Shown here: in pieces, positions 48,125-58,767 of the stretch
Layout: every line of letters begins with the position of its first letter
How positions within the stretch are numbered: position 1 is the first letter of the stretch
Notes under the pieces: generated by a model
The model's database searches: none
Told to the model about the DNA's origin: nothing
Seen by the model: only the letters and a program-made list of their open reading frames with translations
Translations under genes and position numbers: made by a program
Assembly: GCF_000304475.1 (NCBI RefSeq)
Contig: NC_018943.1
Location: 62,001 to 126,000, forward strand
Length of the DNA stretch: 64,000 bases
Reading direction: 5' to 3'
From: Kazachstania africana CBS 2517
Lineage: Eukaryota; Ascomycota; Saccharomycetes; Saccharomycetales; Saccharomycetaceae

Positions 48125-49614
48125 TATATCTGACTTCAATCATTTCGCCGTTATATTTGCCAATAAAAAAACCTCAATTTGACATCTATTCCATTCATTG
48201 AACAAAGAATAGCCTTTACTTCTCTCCTTTCGGAAACGCCTAAGACTGTAATGACACAGTTGCAACAACATTAAGATTTTTCAATTGGTCAGAAGTTGTA
48301 TCTAATTTTATCTAATTTTATTTAATTAATTCTGTAAAAATAAAACTTACATTACTCACTATTAGTATTTTGATACCATTACGTGGATTAATCACGGATA
48401 TAATTTCCAGGACCCTGACGTCAAGGCACTTCTCGATTGCAACAATAGCTAATTTATAATATTTTCTTGGCAAAGATCAAAAATTTGCTGTAGCTCGTAT
48501 ATAGCAATACATTGATCATTCTAAGGTAGTGGGCTACCGTTTGAGAGATATTTAATTGATGTAACTTAGAATCATATCAAGCTCTCGCCATATAGGAAGT
48601 ACATTGATAGAAATAGAGCAATATACTTTGTATTTGAAAGGTTTCAATCGTATATTGAGGGTTAGGTATGCACTGATATGAGTAAACGGTACTCGAAATG
48701 GAATTAACTGAAATGATTCTATAATAGGAAGAACTGGTGTGACATAGAATAAGTTACTTAAAATAGAAGCTCCCGGATAATGGCACAAAACTGAACCTTT
48801 TCAAGCAAGAATACAATAATTCTTTTGGATCAAAAAGGTTAAAATTTGATATGCTTTTTGCATGAAAGTTTATACTGGGAGAGAGTCACTTTTGTTGTTT
48901 AGAATTCAATATTTTGAACCGTTTGTAATCGGTTTCAGATTACTCGAAAATGTATTACCGCTCAAACAAAACATAAATAAATTTTAAAATAAAAAAAAAT
49001 CAAGTAAAAAGCTGAGGTCACTCACATAAAAACACTAAAGACACTAACATCTTTCTTAAAGGTGCGCTACATAATTTCCCCCACCAGCTATGTGATTGGC
49101 TGCTCTTTGGTAGTCAATTACGACGAAAACTGTACAACTAGTACCGTATTTGTACGGTTTCAAACCACTTTTCAGTGCTTTAAAAGAATGAATGTTATTT
49201 CCTTGAGCAAACCTAACATTTTTAGAGCATGTCCTTCACCACAGTGTAAAGCCTCTGACCCAGTGACCAACTGACGCAAGGGTCGCACAGTCTCAAAATC
49301 GTGTTTCCAAACCGCTAAAAGAACTGTTAAGCCCAGGAAAAAGGGCAATGCGTCATATCCAAATGCCAATAATTGAATATTAAGAAACACTGGGGAATGA
49401 GAGTAAAAGTTATTGATAATCATTACATATCTGGATGTGCTTAATACGATACTTATTTTAGCAGCCCAAAAGCGTCACCCGGCTGAACATTTTACAAACA
49501 TGAAAAATATTGTAAAGCGGATATTAGATGAAGAGTAATGAACAAATGAATTAAATTTTGGTGACTTAGCATCGAGTAAAGGATACTATCCATTCTCGAA
49601 CAGATTAGTATACC
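48125..49614. other. Gene-free stretch, YCR043C-like to TAF2 (1.5 kb)
   Basis: This is unusually long for the region. It holds a direct repeat of TCTAATTTTA (48301-48320), a small palindrome ACCGTA/TACGGT (about 49142-49157) and AT-rich DNA. An 83-codon ATG frame at 49172-49423 (minus) is within chance for this length. I find no mating-type gene, tRNA or LTR. The last few hundred bases are the TAF2 promoter. Confidence 0.5.
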
Positions 49615-52600
49615 ATGTCGTTTTCTATAAGGGCGACACCTAGAAGCGGTGGTCAGTCACAACCTTTAAGCATGGGTGTAGAAAACTTTCGTACATTCAA
49701 AGTGGCACACCAACGTGTATCACTGGATGTTAATTTATCCACACATAAAATCAAGGGCACTGTCGATATAATATTAATTCCGTTGATTCAAAATCTAGAT
49801 TACATTACGTTAGATTGTAAAGAGATGAAGATTACTGACGTTTTAATTGAGAACAGAAGATGTGAGCATTATATTCATGACGATACTTACAAATCACTTC
49901 TGACAAGGTATACCTCCCAACCAGATGAAGATATACTTTATAACCATAATTCAATTGAACAATCGCATTTTTTCAGGGAGAAGTTTGCAGATTTGAATGA
50001 GAAACCTGAAGAAAGAACAAAATCTCAACTTACAGTGAAAGTACCCTCTTTTATAAAAATTACTCTACAAGATGCCAGTTCTTTAACCAATTACACTCCA
50101 ATTACTCCATCAATTAGAGGGACACCTATTTTCCAAGAAGAAGTGTTCACTCCAATTACTTTAAAAGTTGAATACGAAATAGAAAATCCAAGGAACGGTA
50201 TTGTTTTCGATACAATCTTAGAGGAACATCCTCATTTATGGAACGCTTACACTACAAACTCGGAGTTGTGTGCATCTGCTTCGTACTGGGTTCCATGCAT
50301 TGATCTATTTGACGAAAAGTCCACATGGGAAATTGAAATCAGTGTCCCCAAAAAAGTTAAAGATATAGGAATAACAAAAATTGTTGGACAACAACAAAAA
50401 TCAAACAATAATCATTTAACGACGAACAAAAAGGTGGACTCAAGGTCGGGGTTGAACAATATTGATTACGATGATGAAGAAGAAGAATACGACATTCTAG
50501 AGGAAGAAGATACAGAAAACCCTATGAATAGAGATATTGTAGTCTGTTGCTCAGAGTTTTCGACAGTTAGAGAATTAAATCATCCAACTGATTTATCAAA
50601 AAGGATATTTTCCTTCCAAATTTTCAACCCTGTAGCCCCTCACCATGTTGGTTGGGCCATTGGTGCATTTAACACCTGGGAGTTGCCTTCTTTAGTACCA
50701 TATGAAGAAAAGGCTGAAATAGACGAACAAGACGAAAATGACGACTTTAACAACAACAACAATGTAAATAACAATCATATTCAGCACGAAGTTGTCGATG
50801 ACATAGATTCCAATGACATAATACCGATCCATGTTTATACTTTACCAACACATGATGTTGATGAGAAAACAGTAATAAATTCAACTATCGTTTGCCAAAA
50901 AATAATTGATTTCTATTCAAAAGAATTTGGCTCATATCCATTTACGTCGTACTCACTTGTCTTTCTACCAACACTTTTGAACGAAAATATGGATTTTGCC
51001 AGTTTGACACTCTGTAATAGTCGTCTACTTTATCCTCCAAAATTATTAGATGAAGTCTTTCCAACAACAGAAAAGCTAGCATGGTCATTAGCATCACAAT
51101 GGTCTGGTGTCAACATAACGCCTTTAGATATCAATGATATTTGGTGTTGTCTGGGCATGGCTGGGTATATGGTTTTTCAATTTACCAAAATTCTATACGG
51201 GAATAATGAATTAAAATATAGGCTGAAAATTAACAGTGAAGCCATCGTAGATGAAGATTGGGAGAAGTCTCCCATTGGCTCTACCTTCCACAATTCATCG
51301 AGACCGATATCCATAATAAGTAAAGAATTAGATTTCATCAAGCTGAAAGCACCGATGGTCCTCTACATTCTAGATAAGAGAATGACGAAAACTGAAAGGT
51401 CCTTCGGTATGTCTCGTGTACTGCCGAAAATCTTTTTACAAGCTATGTCTGGTGACTTACCAAATAACTCATTATCTGCTTCGCATTTCCAACATATTTG
51501 TGAGCGTGTGAATAAAAATAAATTAGAATACTTTTTTCAACAGTGGGTTTACGGTTCTGGTGTACCAATTTTTAGAGTGACTCAAAGATTCAATAAAAAG
51601 AGAATGGTAATCGAACTTGGTATTAGACAGTGTCAAAATACTGAACTAGGCCAAGATAAAACGGTGGGCTCTAGTGGGTTTTTCAACAGTGCCTTGCATC
51701 ATTTAAAACACGAAGAAAAAGATATTGTACCATTTTTCACTGGATCTATGACCATAAGAATCCATGAAGCTGACGGTACACCCTATGAACATATTGTGGA
51801 GCTGAAGGATATTTTTACCAAAATTGATATTCAATACAATACTAAGTATAAAAAACTAAGAGGAAGAAGGATGGCATCTACTTTAAAATTGAACGCCAGT
51901 ACATCTAATCTCCAGGACGACTTTATTGATGGATCTGTTGTTGATAAAGATGAAGAGGTTCAAAAATTTGGTACAGTTTTATCTAGTGAAGAAGATTGTA
52001 AGAAGTGGAATTTAGAGAATCTTACCAAAACCACTGAAGGCAATGAACTACAAAAACAAAATGAAGTATTTGAATGGATTAGAATAGACTCTGATTTTGA
52101 ATGGATCTGCAAAATGTATATTAATCAACCCGATTATATGTTTGCATCTCAATTACAACAAGATGGGGACGTAGAAGCCCAGTTTGAGAGTATAAAGTAC
52201 TTTGAGGATGTTACTGTAAATGCAAACAAAAATTCATTAATTTATTCTTCTATACTAGCAAGAACCGCTATGGATGATAGATACTTCTATGGAATACGGT
52301 TAGAAGCATGTAAAGCTTTGGCTAAATTTATTTACAGACCAGAAGAGATTTTCTTAGGCGGTTCCAGACATTTAATTAAGATTTTTCAAACATTATTTTG
52401 TTTTGAAGATTCGAATATTCCCAAAAACAACAGATTCGATAGTTTTCAAAAATATTTACTTCAAAGAGAAATACCAAGTTTTTTGAGTAGTGTTAGAACA
52501 GAACAAAATGACTGTCCCTCATTTGTGAAGCAGTTCCTCCTCGACATTTTAACATACAATGAAAATGCTGAAAATCCATTTGATGACATAATTTACCTGA

Positions 52601-53781
52601 CAAGGCTAATAAATAATGTTGTAACATGCACTATAAACGATAAAGAGGATAAAAGCTTTTTAAAGAAAGTCGTTGAACAACTAAATAGGTATGAAAACTT
52701 GGATACATGGATACCTACCTATCAAGTAAAGCTAATGAAGACCATTTTAGAGGAGAAATTAAGATTAAATATAGCAGGATTATACGATTTTGGCAATCTT
52801 AAGAAATACTTACAATATTCACTAAATTATGACACTTTGAGCTCCAAATACCCTGAAGATCTACCAAGACTGAGAGAAGGTTTTCAAGATATAGCCTTGA
52901 CTTCTTTCAAAATCATGTTGCTCCAGGGTGGTATTAAAAACAAATATTCGCTCGAATATTTCTTCCAATCGCTTTGTTTCATTCCGGACGTGTACATACG
53001 AGGCAATTTGGTGGACACATTTATAGAAGTTATTGAAATAATTGCAACCAAAAAAATGACACACACATTAGATGATGATATTACATTTCTGATCGAAAAG
53101 ATAAATCCCGCTCAAATCAATATCGAAAACGAGGATGAGATATCTGCTTTAATGATGGGTGCTACGGACTTTGAACTTAATGATAGGAAAACACAACTAA
53201 TGCGTTCTACAATCGAAGGTTTGCTAATATTATTACGAAGGAATTTCGAAGACTACGAACCGTTGAAAAAAATCCTTTGGGATGTACTACATATGCCAGT
53301 ATTGAGTCTGTACCAAAGAAAGCGTCTTTTTGACATAGCACGCGTGCTCTACACACTAACCGATAGCTTCCAAGTCAAGCTTCCTGCTCCAAGAACGAAG
53401 AAGTTGGTGGCTAAATATATTGGCGGCTCTAAGGTAATAATAAAACGTGACGGTATCTTGAAAGTGCATTTATCTGCCTCAAAGGCCAAGCTGTCCGGAA
53501 TTACATCTTCAGGTAGCACCGCTCCGCATGAAGTATCCTCCGCAGCAAAAGTCAAAACTCCTACATCTACTAAAGCCAAAATCACATTGACTAAACCCTC
53601 GAAGAAAGTCATCAAACCAGTCGTAAATAAAGTGGGCTTTCTACCAATTAGGTTTCTAAGACTTTCTGACAAGTACAGAAAAGTTAACATTTCATCAGTA
53701 CCCTTCAGTGATAATGTTACCATAGTGAAAGCCAATGCAAGATCTTTCACGGTTAAGGTCAAGTTGCCCAAGAAGAAGTAA
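49615..53781 (+). CDS. TAF2: TFIID subunit Taf2
   Basis: A 1388-residue protein (Sc Taf2 is 1407), the TFIID subunit that contacts the initiator. It has an M1-aminopeptidase-like fold with dead catalytic motifs: NENMDFASL (about 457) replaces GAMEN, and LAWSLASQW (about 487) replaces the zinc motif HEXXH, as is normal for Taf2. Acidic and Asn-rich inserts occur at about 280-305 and 365-400. The C-terminal part is HEAT-like and ends in a very basic tail (KVKLPKKK) typical of the fungal protein. In Sc the 3' end borders MAT; here it borders SLP1. Confidence 0.97.
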   Translation: MSFSIRATPRSGGQSQPLSMGVENFRTFKVAHQRVSLDVNLSTHKIKGTVDIILIPLIQNLDYITLDCKEMKITDVLIENRRCEHYIHDDTYKSLLTRYTSQPDEDILYNHNSIEQSHFFREKFADLNEKPEERTKSQLTVKVPSFIKITLQDASSLTNYTPITPSIRGTPIFQEEVFTPITLKVEYEIENPRNGIVFDTILEEHPHLWNAYTTNSELCASASYWVPCIDLFDEKSTWEIEISVPKKVKDIGITKIVGQQQKSNNNHLTTNKKVDSRSGLNNIDYDDEEEEYDILEEEDTENPMNRDIVVCCSEFSTVRELNHPTDLSKRIFSFQIFNPVAPHHVGWAIGAFNTWELPSLVPYEEKAEIDEQDENDDFNNNNNVNNNHIQHEVVDDIDSNDIIPIHVYTLPTHDVDEKTVINSTIVCQKIIDFYSKEFGSYPFTSYSLVFLPTLLNENMDFASLTLCNSRLLYPPKLLDEVFPTTEKLAWSLASQWSGVNITPLDINDIWCCLGMAGYMVFQFTKILYGNNELKYRLKINSEAIVDEDWEKSPIGSTFHNSSRPISIISKELDFIKLKAPMVLYILDKRMTKTERSFGMSRVLPKIFLQAMSGDLPNNSLSASHFQHICERVNKNKLEYFFQQWVYGSGVPIFRVTQRFNKKRMVIELGIRQCQNTELGQDKTVGSSGFFNSALHHLKHEEKDIVPFFTGSMTIRIHEADGTPYEHIVELKDIFTKIDIQYNTKYKKLRGRRMASTLKLNASTSNLQDDFIDGSVVDKDEEVQKFGTVLSSEEDCKKWNLENLTKTTEGNELQKQNEVFEWIRIDSDFEWICKMYINQPDYMFASQLQQDGDVEAQFESIKYFEDVTVNANKNSLIYSSILARTAMDDRYFYGIRLEACKALAKFIYRPEEIFLGGSRHLIKIFQTLFCFEDSNIPKNNRFDSFQKYLLQREIPSFLSSVRTEQNDCPSFVKQFLLDILTYNENAENPFDDIIYLTRLINNVVTCTINDKEDKSFLKKVVEQLNRYENLDTWIPTYQVKLMKTILEEKLRLNIAGLYDFGNLKKYLQYSLNYDTLSSKYPEDLPRLREGFQDIALTSFKIMLLQGGIKNKYSLEYFFQSLCFIPDVYIRGNLVDTFIEVIEIIATKKMTHTLDDDITFLIEKINPAQINIENEDEISALMMGATDFELNDRKTQLMRSTIEGLLILLRRNFEDYEPLKKILWDVLHMPVLSLYQRKRLFDIARVLYTLTDSFQVKLPAPRTKKLVAKYIGGSKVIIKRDGILKVHLSASKAKLSGITSSGSTAPHEVSSAAKVKTPTSTKAKITLTKPSKKVIKPVVNKVGFLPIRFLRLSDKYRKVNISSVPFSDNVTIVKANARSFTVKVKLPKKK

Positions 53782-53791
53782 GTCACGTGAC
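53782..53791. promoter_or_regulatory. Cbf1-type E-box palindrome
   Basis: GTCACGTGAC starts on the base after the TAF2 stop codon and lies 157-166 bp before the SLP1 ATG, the only E-box of the short spacer. It matches the Cbf1 consensus RTCACRTG. Confidence 0.55.
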
Positions 53792-53947
53792 AAGTCATTA
53801 CGTACCATTTCCTTTTTCGGGAAAATGTTGATAATTTTTTTATATAGAAAGGTATTTAGCTTGATCACATCATAAAGAACATTTAGCATCTGTAACCGCC
53901 CACTTGTGGTCTTTGATCGGCTTCTTTCTACATCATCTCTTTGCGCG

Positions 53948-55648
53948 ATGAAGTGCCAGATAGTTGCTATCTTACTGTATTGCATTGCCTATGTTACTAG
54001 AGGCGCGGCTGAAGAAGGGCATAAGGAAGATACTAAACTATCTGATAATAACTCCCAACAGGATAATGCAGGGACCTTTGTTTCATTTGAAGACTGGAAG
54101 AGGAGTAAAGAAGAAGATATTTCAAACTCTAATAGGCGAAATAGGGAACCCGTGGACCCATCATGCTACGGCGATGGCGAATGTATTGGAGAAGAGATGG
54201 AATTTGAAGTAAATTTCTTTACTGGTAATGATGATAATTTGCCGTCCCACAAGAATGGTGGGGATAGAGAAAATTATGAAGAAGAACCAGAGGGAAAACT
54301 TTACAAACACAAGTTCAACTACGCTTCCTTAGATTGTGCTGCTACCATTGTAAAGACAAATTCTGAGGCTTCTGGTGCCACGTCAATATTGATAGAAAAC
54401 AAAGACAAATATCTTTTGAACCCATGTTCGGCTGCCAATAAGTTTGTAGTTATCGAACTATGTGAAGATATTTTGATTGAAGAAATTATAATTGCAAATT
54501 TTGAATACTTTTCATCCACATTTAAGCATATAAGAGTGTCCGCATCAGATAGATTTCCTGTGAATAAAAACAAATGGACATCATTAGGTGAATTTGATTG
54601 CGAAAATGTAAGAAATTTACAAAGGTTCAGCATTCCTAACCCTCAAATCTGGGCGAGATACTTGAGGCTGGAAATTCTATCACATTTTGATGATGAATTT
54701 TACTGCCCTATATCCTTAGTTAGGGTACATGGAAAGACTATGATGGACGAATTCAAATTGAGTGAAATTGCCAATAATGATATCGATTCAGATTTACAAC
54801 TTGTCAAGAATCTTACTGAGGTAGATCCTTCATTGAAAGAAACTAGAGTGGGAGAAGCTGCTGACGGAAAGCAAGCTGATCCTGAAGAGGAGACAAAGGA
54901 AAATGTCTTAGATAAATGTTCGACGTGGCCATATGTTGACTTAGATAATAAGACACTGATACCACATATTTCAAGTTTTTTCAATGTCTGTGAGTCACAA
55001 TTTGAGCCATTGAAGTTTGAAGAGTTTTTGAAGGAAATCAATCTTGACATAATGAATATAACGAATACTCTAGCAGTTGCAAATTCGCCAGTCTCCTCAA
55101 GCTTACAATCAAATAGCAACTCTAATAGCAAACCGAGCAAAGAGGCGGCTCAATTGCCATTGTCACCAGAAGAATCAATATTCAAAAATATAATCAAAAG
55201 AATCGCAACTCTAGAACATAACGCAACACTGACAATACTATATATGGAGGAACAAAGCAAGCTTCTTTCGAGCTCATTTGAAAATTTAGAAGCAAAGTAT
55301 GCAGTTAGATTTGATAATTTGATTGGTATGTTCAATGACACTATAATGAATAATATTGAACTCCTAAAAGTGTTCGCCAAACAGTTGAAAGATCAATCAT
55401 TGGGGATTTTGGAGGAGACTAAAAATAACAATGATGCATTCATCAAGAGTAGTGATTTAAGAATCATTTCACTGGAAAACGAAATAAGATACCAAAGAAA
55501 GCTTGTATTATTCACTTTAGGAATATTGGCTGTGTATCATATTTACCTACTCTTTTCAAAAATTTTGTATATAGAAGTTGACGAGGATGAGGTAGAGAAA
55601 GAAGAGGTAAAAGAGCAGAAACCCAAAGATCCAGTAGGGAAAAGTTAA
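53948..55648 (+). CDS. SLP1: SUN-like ER membrane protein Slp1
   Basis: A 566-residue protein (Sc Slp1 is 587). With Emp65 it protects unfolded soluble proteins from degradation in the ER. A signal peptide (about 1-22) precedes an acidic luminal region and a SUN-like domain at about 121-264 (FNYASLDCAATIV; WARYLRLEILSH; YCPISLVRVHG). A coiled coil at about 410-515 follows, then one transmembrane helix (about 518-541) and a short acidic tail. The start is the ATG at 53948; the longer open frame begins with GTG and would hide the signal peptide. Confidence 0.92.
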   Translation: MKCQIVAILLYCIAYVTRGAAEEGHKEDTKLSDNNSQQDNAGTFVSFEDWKRSKEEDISNSNRRNREPVDPSCYGDGECIGEEMEFEVNFFTGNDDNLPSHKNGGDRENYEEEPEGKLYKHKFNYASLDCAATIVKTNSEASGATSILIENKDKYLLNPCSAANKFVVIELCEDILIEEIIIANFEYFSSTFKHIRVSASDRFPVNKNKWTSLGEFDCENVRNLQRFSIPNPQIWARYLRLEILSHFDDEFYCPISLVRVHGKTMMDEFKLSEIANNDIDSDLQLVKNLTEVDPSLKETRVGEAADGKQADPEEETKENVLDKCSTWPYVDLDNKTLIPHISSFFNVCESQFEPLKFEEFLKEINLDIMNITNTLAVANSPVSSSLQSNSNSNSKPSKEAAQLPLSPEESIFKNIIKRIATLEHNATLTILYMEEQSKLLSSSFENLEAKYAVRFDNLIGMFNDTIMNNIELLKVFAKQLKDQSLGILEETKNNNDAFIKSSDLRIISLENEIRYQRKLVLFTLGILAVYHIYLLFSKILYIEVDEDEVEKEEVKEQKPKDPVGKS

Positions 55649-55808
55649 TGATAAATGATATGCAGTGTATATTTAACGTTTGTCTTTTTTTTCTTGATGT
55701 TAGTTATAGATAATATACATAAATATATCTAAGAATACGACAGTGCAGAATTATAAGTCTAATTACAGAGGGAAAACGCTAAAGAAATAAAGCCTTAACC
55801 TTCTTCAT

Positions 55809-57620
55809 TTATCTTTGCCTGTTAGTTTTTGTAATTGAGTTTGTCCTTAATGAATATATATTACTGTGTGAGTTGTTATTCCAAGTAGCAGAAAGAACCG
55901 GAGATTGGTTGGATAATGAACTGGTAGAATTCGTAAATGAGAGTGTTGGCTTATGCTTTGTAAAAACTGGAGTTGGTGGAATGGAAAGATCGTTATTCAC
56001 ATTATTTATGCTGCCATTCCCAAATGTTGGGTTAAAATTTACAAACATATTGCCGTTGCTTGGATTCCAAAATGAGCCCACAGATAGGCGTTTTTTTGAC
56101 TTCATAAAGTTTGGATTGACGGGCATCGTAGCTGACAGAGGCGTTATAGTATCAATGAATTGAGGTGAATCAGACCTGAAAGCAGATTGAGAAAATACAG
56201 ATGAGCTTCTAGATGACACGGCAGAGCTTGGATTTGTTTTACCAATTGTAGAAATACTTGAGGCAGAACGCATTAAGACTGGTAGAGGCGTTATAGTGTT
56301 GTTTTGTATGTCTTCTTCTATTGTGCTTATGAATGGCTGTGCAGCAGGTGGTTCAAGAATATTCGCTGTGTTGTTTCCATCAAATTCGTCATCTTCATCA
56401 TAATGAATTGATTGTAAACCAGAAAAATAATCAACAAACATATTTATAGATTCATTAACCCATGGTTGAACGAAATTTCCATTTTTAATGAGCACGTTTC
56501 TTGACTCCATTAATTTATTCAAATGAAGATAGAGTTCAATGTTTTTTGAAACGAATGCATTTATCATATCTTTTACAGGTAAAAATTTGTATTTTTTATA
56601 AAGAACTTTTGATATTCTTTCTTTATTGTTAGGATTATTATTTGGATTGTTAACATTGCTACTTCTGCTTTTACCGTGATTAGTGTCCTTTTGTCCAAAC
56701 AAATCGTTTAGATAAAGCAAGAGACATTTCCTGATCTTGATAAGATTAGAATTTTTTAAATTGATATGGAATGTAGAAGCATAATATTCATCGCCAGCAA
56801 TGAATTCGAAAGGGAATGTATTTTCATCAACAGGGTCATTAGTATTGTAATTATCGTTATCAACATGAGTAGCTGGGGTTTGTAAGACTGAATTAATAAA
56901 TTTTGGGAAGTCATGAATGTCTAGGATTTGTGATGCCAACAAGATTGCGGTGATTGTCCTAGTAGATGAATCATATAGCATATAATCCCTTTGATACAAC
57001 GAGAGGTCCAAAAGGAAAGAGGATAACAAAACCAACTGATTTATTCTAATGGAATTGAACTCTTTATCATTATCCAACATATTTTTGAAACATTTAGTCG
57101 AAAGAACCAGATTCAAACTATCATGAATCGTGAAAAGTCCTCCGATCGACCATTCTAAAGTGTTCAAAATATGTTTTTCCATTTGAACAAACATTTGTTG
57201 ATCATATATCTGATAACACAGCAAATGCAATTCTTTCAAAGTTGGAACTCTTGTCTTTTTATCCTGATATTTAGCAGCTATCCATAAACTAGTAGCTATT
57301 AATAGCTGATAGTGTCTCTTATAAACAATTCTCTTTGAACAGTACCTGTCTGCGATGGAGGAGGCCAGAAACAGTGTCTCTGGAGACAAATCAAAAAAGA
57401 TGTGCAATTCAATCAAGAAATCGATCAAATAAGGTCTCATAAACCATTGAATCTCAGGTTGATTGTCAATCATGATGGGATTCAAAATTTTCTTTTGATC
57501 ATTCTCTAATTTGTTATACAGCTTCAAAATATCACCTTTATAACAGTGAATTGTGAAATCACACGCCCTGGCTTCAGATCTAATAAGATTTGGATGCACT
57601 TGGTTGACTTTTCTCTTCAT
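55809..57620 (-). CDS. CLN3: G1 cyclin Cln3
   Basis: A 603-residue protein (Sc Cln3 is 580). With Cdc28 it triggers Start by releasing Whi5 from SBF. A cyclin box spans about residues 60-190 (MRPYLIDFLIELH; YQLLIATSLWIAAKYQDK). The C-terminal half is Ser/Asn/Pro-rich, the PEST-like degradation region. Two short upstream ORFs sit directly on its start, and an E-box is about 155 bp upstream. In Sc CLN3 also has a repressive upstream ORF, though much further from the start. It converges with SLP1. Confidence 0.94.
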   Translation of the reverse strand: MKRKVNQVHPNLIRSEARACDFTIHCYKGDILKLYNKLENDQKKILNPIMIDNQPEIQWFMRPYLIDFLIELHIFFDLSPETLFLASSIADRYCSKRIVYKRHYQLLIATSLWIAAKYQDKKTRVPTLKELHLLCYQIYDQQMFVQMEKHILNTLEWSIGGLFTIHDSLNLVLSTKCFKNMLDNDKEFNSIRINQLVLLSSFLLDLSLYQRDYMLYDSSTRTITAILLASQILDIHDFPKFINSVLQTPATHVDNDNYNTNDPVDENTFPFEFIAGDEYYASTFHINLKNSNLIKIRKCLLLYLNDLFGQKDTNHGKSRSSNVNNPNNNPNNKERISKVLYKKYKFLPVKDMINAFVSKNIELYLHLNKLMESRNVLIKNGNFVQPWVNESINMFVDYFSGLQSIHYDEDDEFDGNNTANILEPPAAQPFISTIEEDIQNNTITPLPVLMRSASSISTIGKTNPSSAVSSRSSSVFSQSAFRSDSPQFIDTITPLSATMPVNPNFMKSKKRLSVGSFWNPSNGNMFVNFNPTFGNGSINNVNNDLSIPPTPVFTKHKPTLSFTNSTSSLSNQSPVLSATWNNNSHSNIYSLRTNSITKTNRQR

Positions 57621-57648
57621 AATTTTTCCAGAATGAGGTATGGATCAT
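57580..57648 (-). promoter_or_regulatory. Upstream ORF overlapping the CLN3 start
   Basis: The ATG at 57648-57646 opens 22 codons in a different frame and stops with TAG at 57580-57582, inside CLN3. Ribosomes that use it pass over the CLN3 start, so it should lower Cln3 synthesis if the leader includes it. Confidence 0.5.
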
Positions 57649-57655
57649 ACACCAT
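57617..57655 (-). promoter_or_regulatory. Upstream ORF ending in an ATGA overlap with CLN3
   Basis: A 12-codon frame from the ATG at 57655-57653 ends with TGA at 57619-57617, sharing two bases with the CLN3 ATG (57620-57618). This arrangement permits termination and reinitiation. No other ATG lies on this strand in the next about 400 bp upstream. Confidence 0.5.
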
Positions 57656-58767
57656 GTACACAATGAAGTTGAGCAACTTTTCGAACCAAGGCCGCTGTAA
57701 TGAGGGAAGAAGAAACAAATGAAGAGAGCAAATCAGTTAATAAAAACCAGAAATGCAGACACAGAACACACACGTGGAAAAGATAATAACACTCAAACCA
57801 CGATTGCCAAGGGTGAGGAAATCAAAAATACAGTAAAAAAAAAGTTGTAATGGTAAAGAAAATGGAAACTGAGAGTAAATAATATATATACAAAATGATA
57901 AAAGATCTCTGATTTCTTGAGCTATCGACTAGCCTAACCAGATTTTTTTTGGCCAGGACGCCAAGTCGTCTCGAAGGCTTGCTTGTCTTACAGAGTCTTC
58001 GACGAAGAAAAAAATTCACTAGGAAAGCAAAAAAATGAAAGAGAAAAAATTGTCTTTGCATTTTTTCTGGAAAGGGTAAAATGATTACTAAAGAGGAAAT
58101 GGGACCTGAAAAATAAGCCGAAACAAGTAAACAAATTAATTGAACATTTAACCTATTACGGAAATTACACTAGTACACATAGTAAAAGGAGTTGCAATTC
58201 CCGAGGCTCTGGAGAGCAATCAGTTTACGTTGCCTCTAATCGGTGTGGTTCAATCCTTCCGTACCTTTTTTTTACTGTGTTAAGTAAGTGGGCCGATTAT
58301 GGATCCTGCCTGCTATTTTGCCATCGTATGCATTGGATTAGAGAGGCCGAAATATTACATTAGATGAAAGAGTGTGATTCACGATTTTTTCGTTGCGGGG
58401 ACGTTTATCTTCCTTTTAAGTTCACGAGATAGCTAAAGCCCTTCTTATTTCTCTCTTTCTGTGTTTTCATCGTGTTTATTAGAGGTGTAAAGAAAAATGA
58501 GGCAGCTCATAATTTGGTGATAGAGAAATGGTTGTAGGACCGTGCAATGCCATCTTGTGAACAGGTATAAGCACATCTTGGGAGAACAGCTTCAAAAAAG
58601 GAAAAAAAAAAAGAAAAGAAGAAAAATAGGCAAGATAGAATTGATCTGGGCTGTGAAAAATATGAATAGTGAATTACGTTACATGAAAATAAATACAAAG
58701 TATTTAATTGGAAGAATGGGTCTATTTCATATGGGAGGATATGATGCCGAAAACTAAATGATATTCC
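57621..58767 (-). promoter_or_regulatory. CLN3 promoter and leader (1.1 kb)
   Basis: It contains the two upstream ORFs, an E-box CACGTG at 57771-57776, A/T-rich tracts, and further upstream the 3' region of CAN1. A string GGTTCAATCC followed by T8 at 58247-58273 looks like a tRNA end but does not fold. The 79-codon frame at 57822-58061 shows no coding character. Confidence 0.55.

Noticed and set aside
48125..49614. Mating-type genes or relics beside TAF2
   Set aside because: No homeodomain, alpha-box or HMG-type sequence is readable in either direction, nor on the 3' side of TAF2.
57822..58061. 79-codon minus-strand frame in the CLN3 leader
   Set aside because: It is a Phe-rich translation of an A/T-rich tract with no family resemblance. 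It would matter only as a distant upstream ORF if the leader is very long.
58247..58273. tRNA-like 3' end (GGTTCAATCC plus T8)
   Set aside because: The T arm does not pair (TGTGG against CTTCC), there is no matching acceptor strand upstream, and no A box lies at the right distance.
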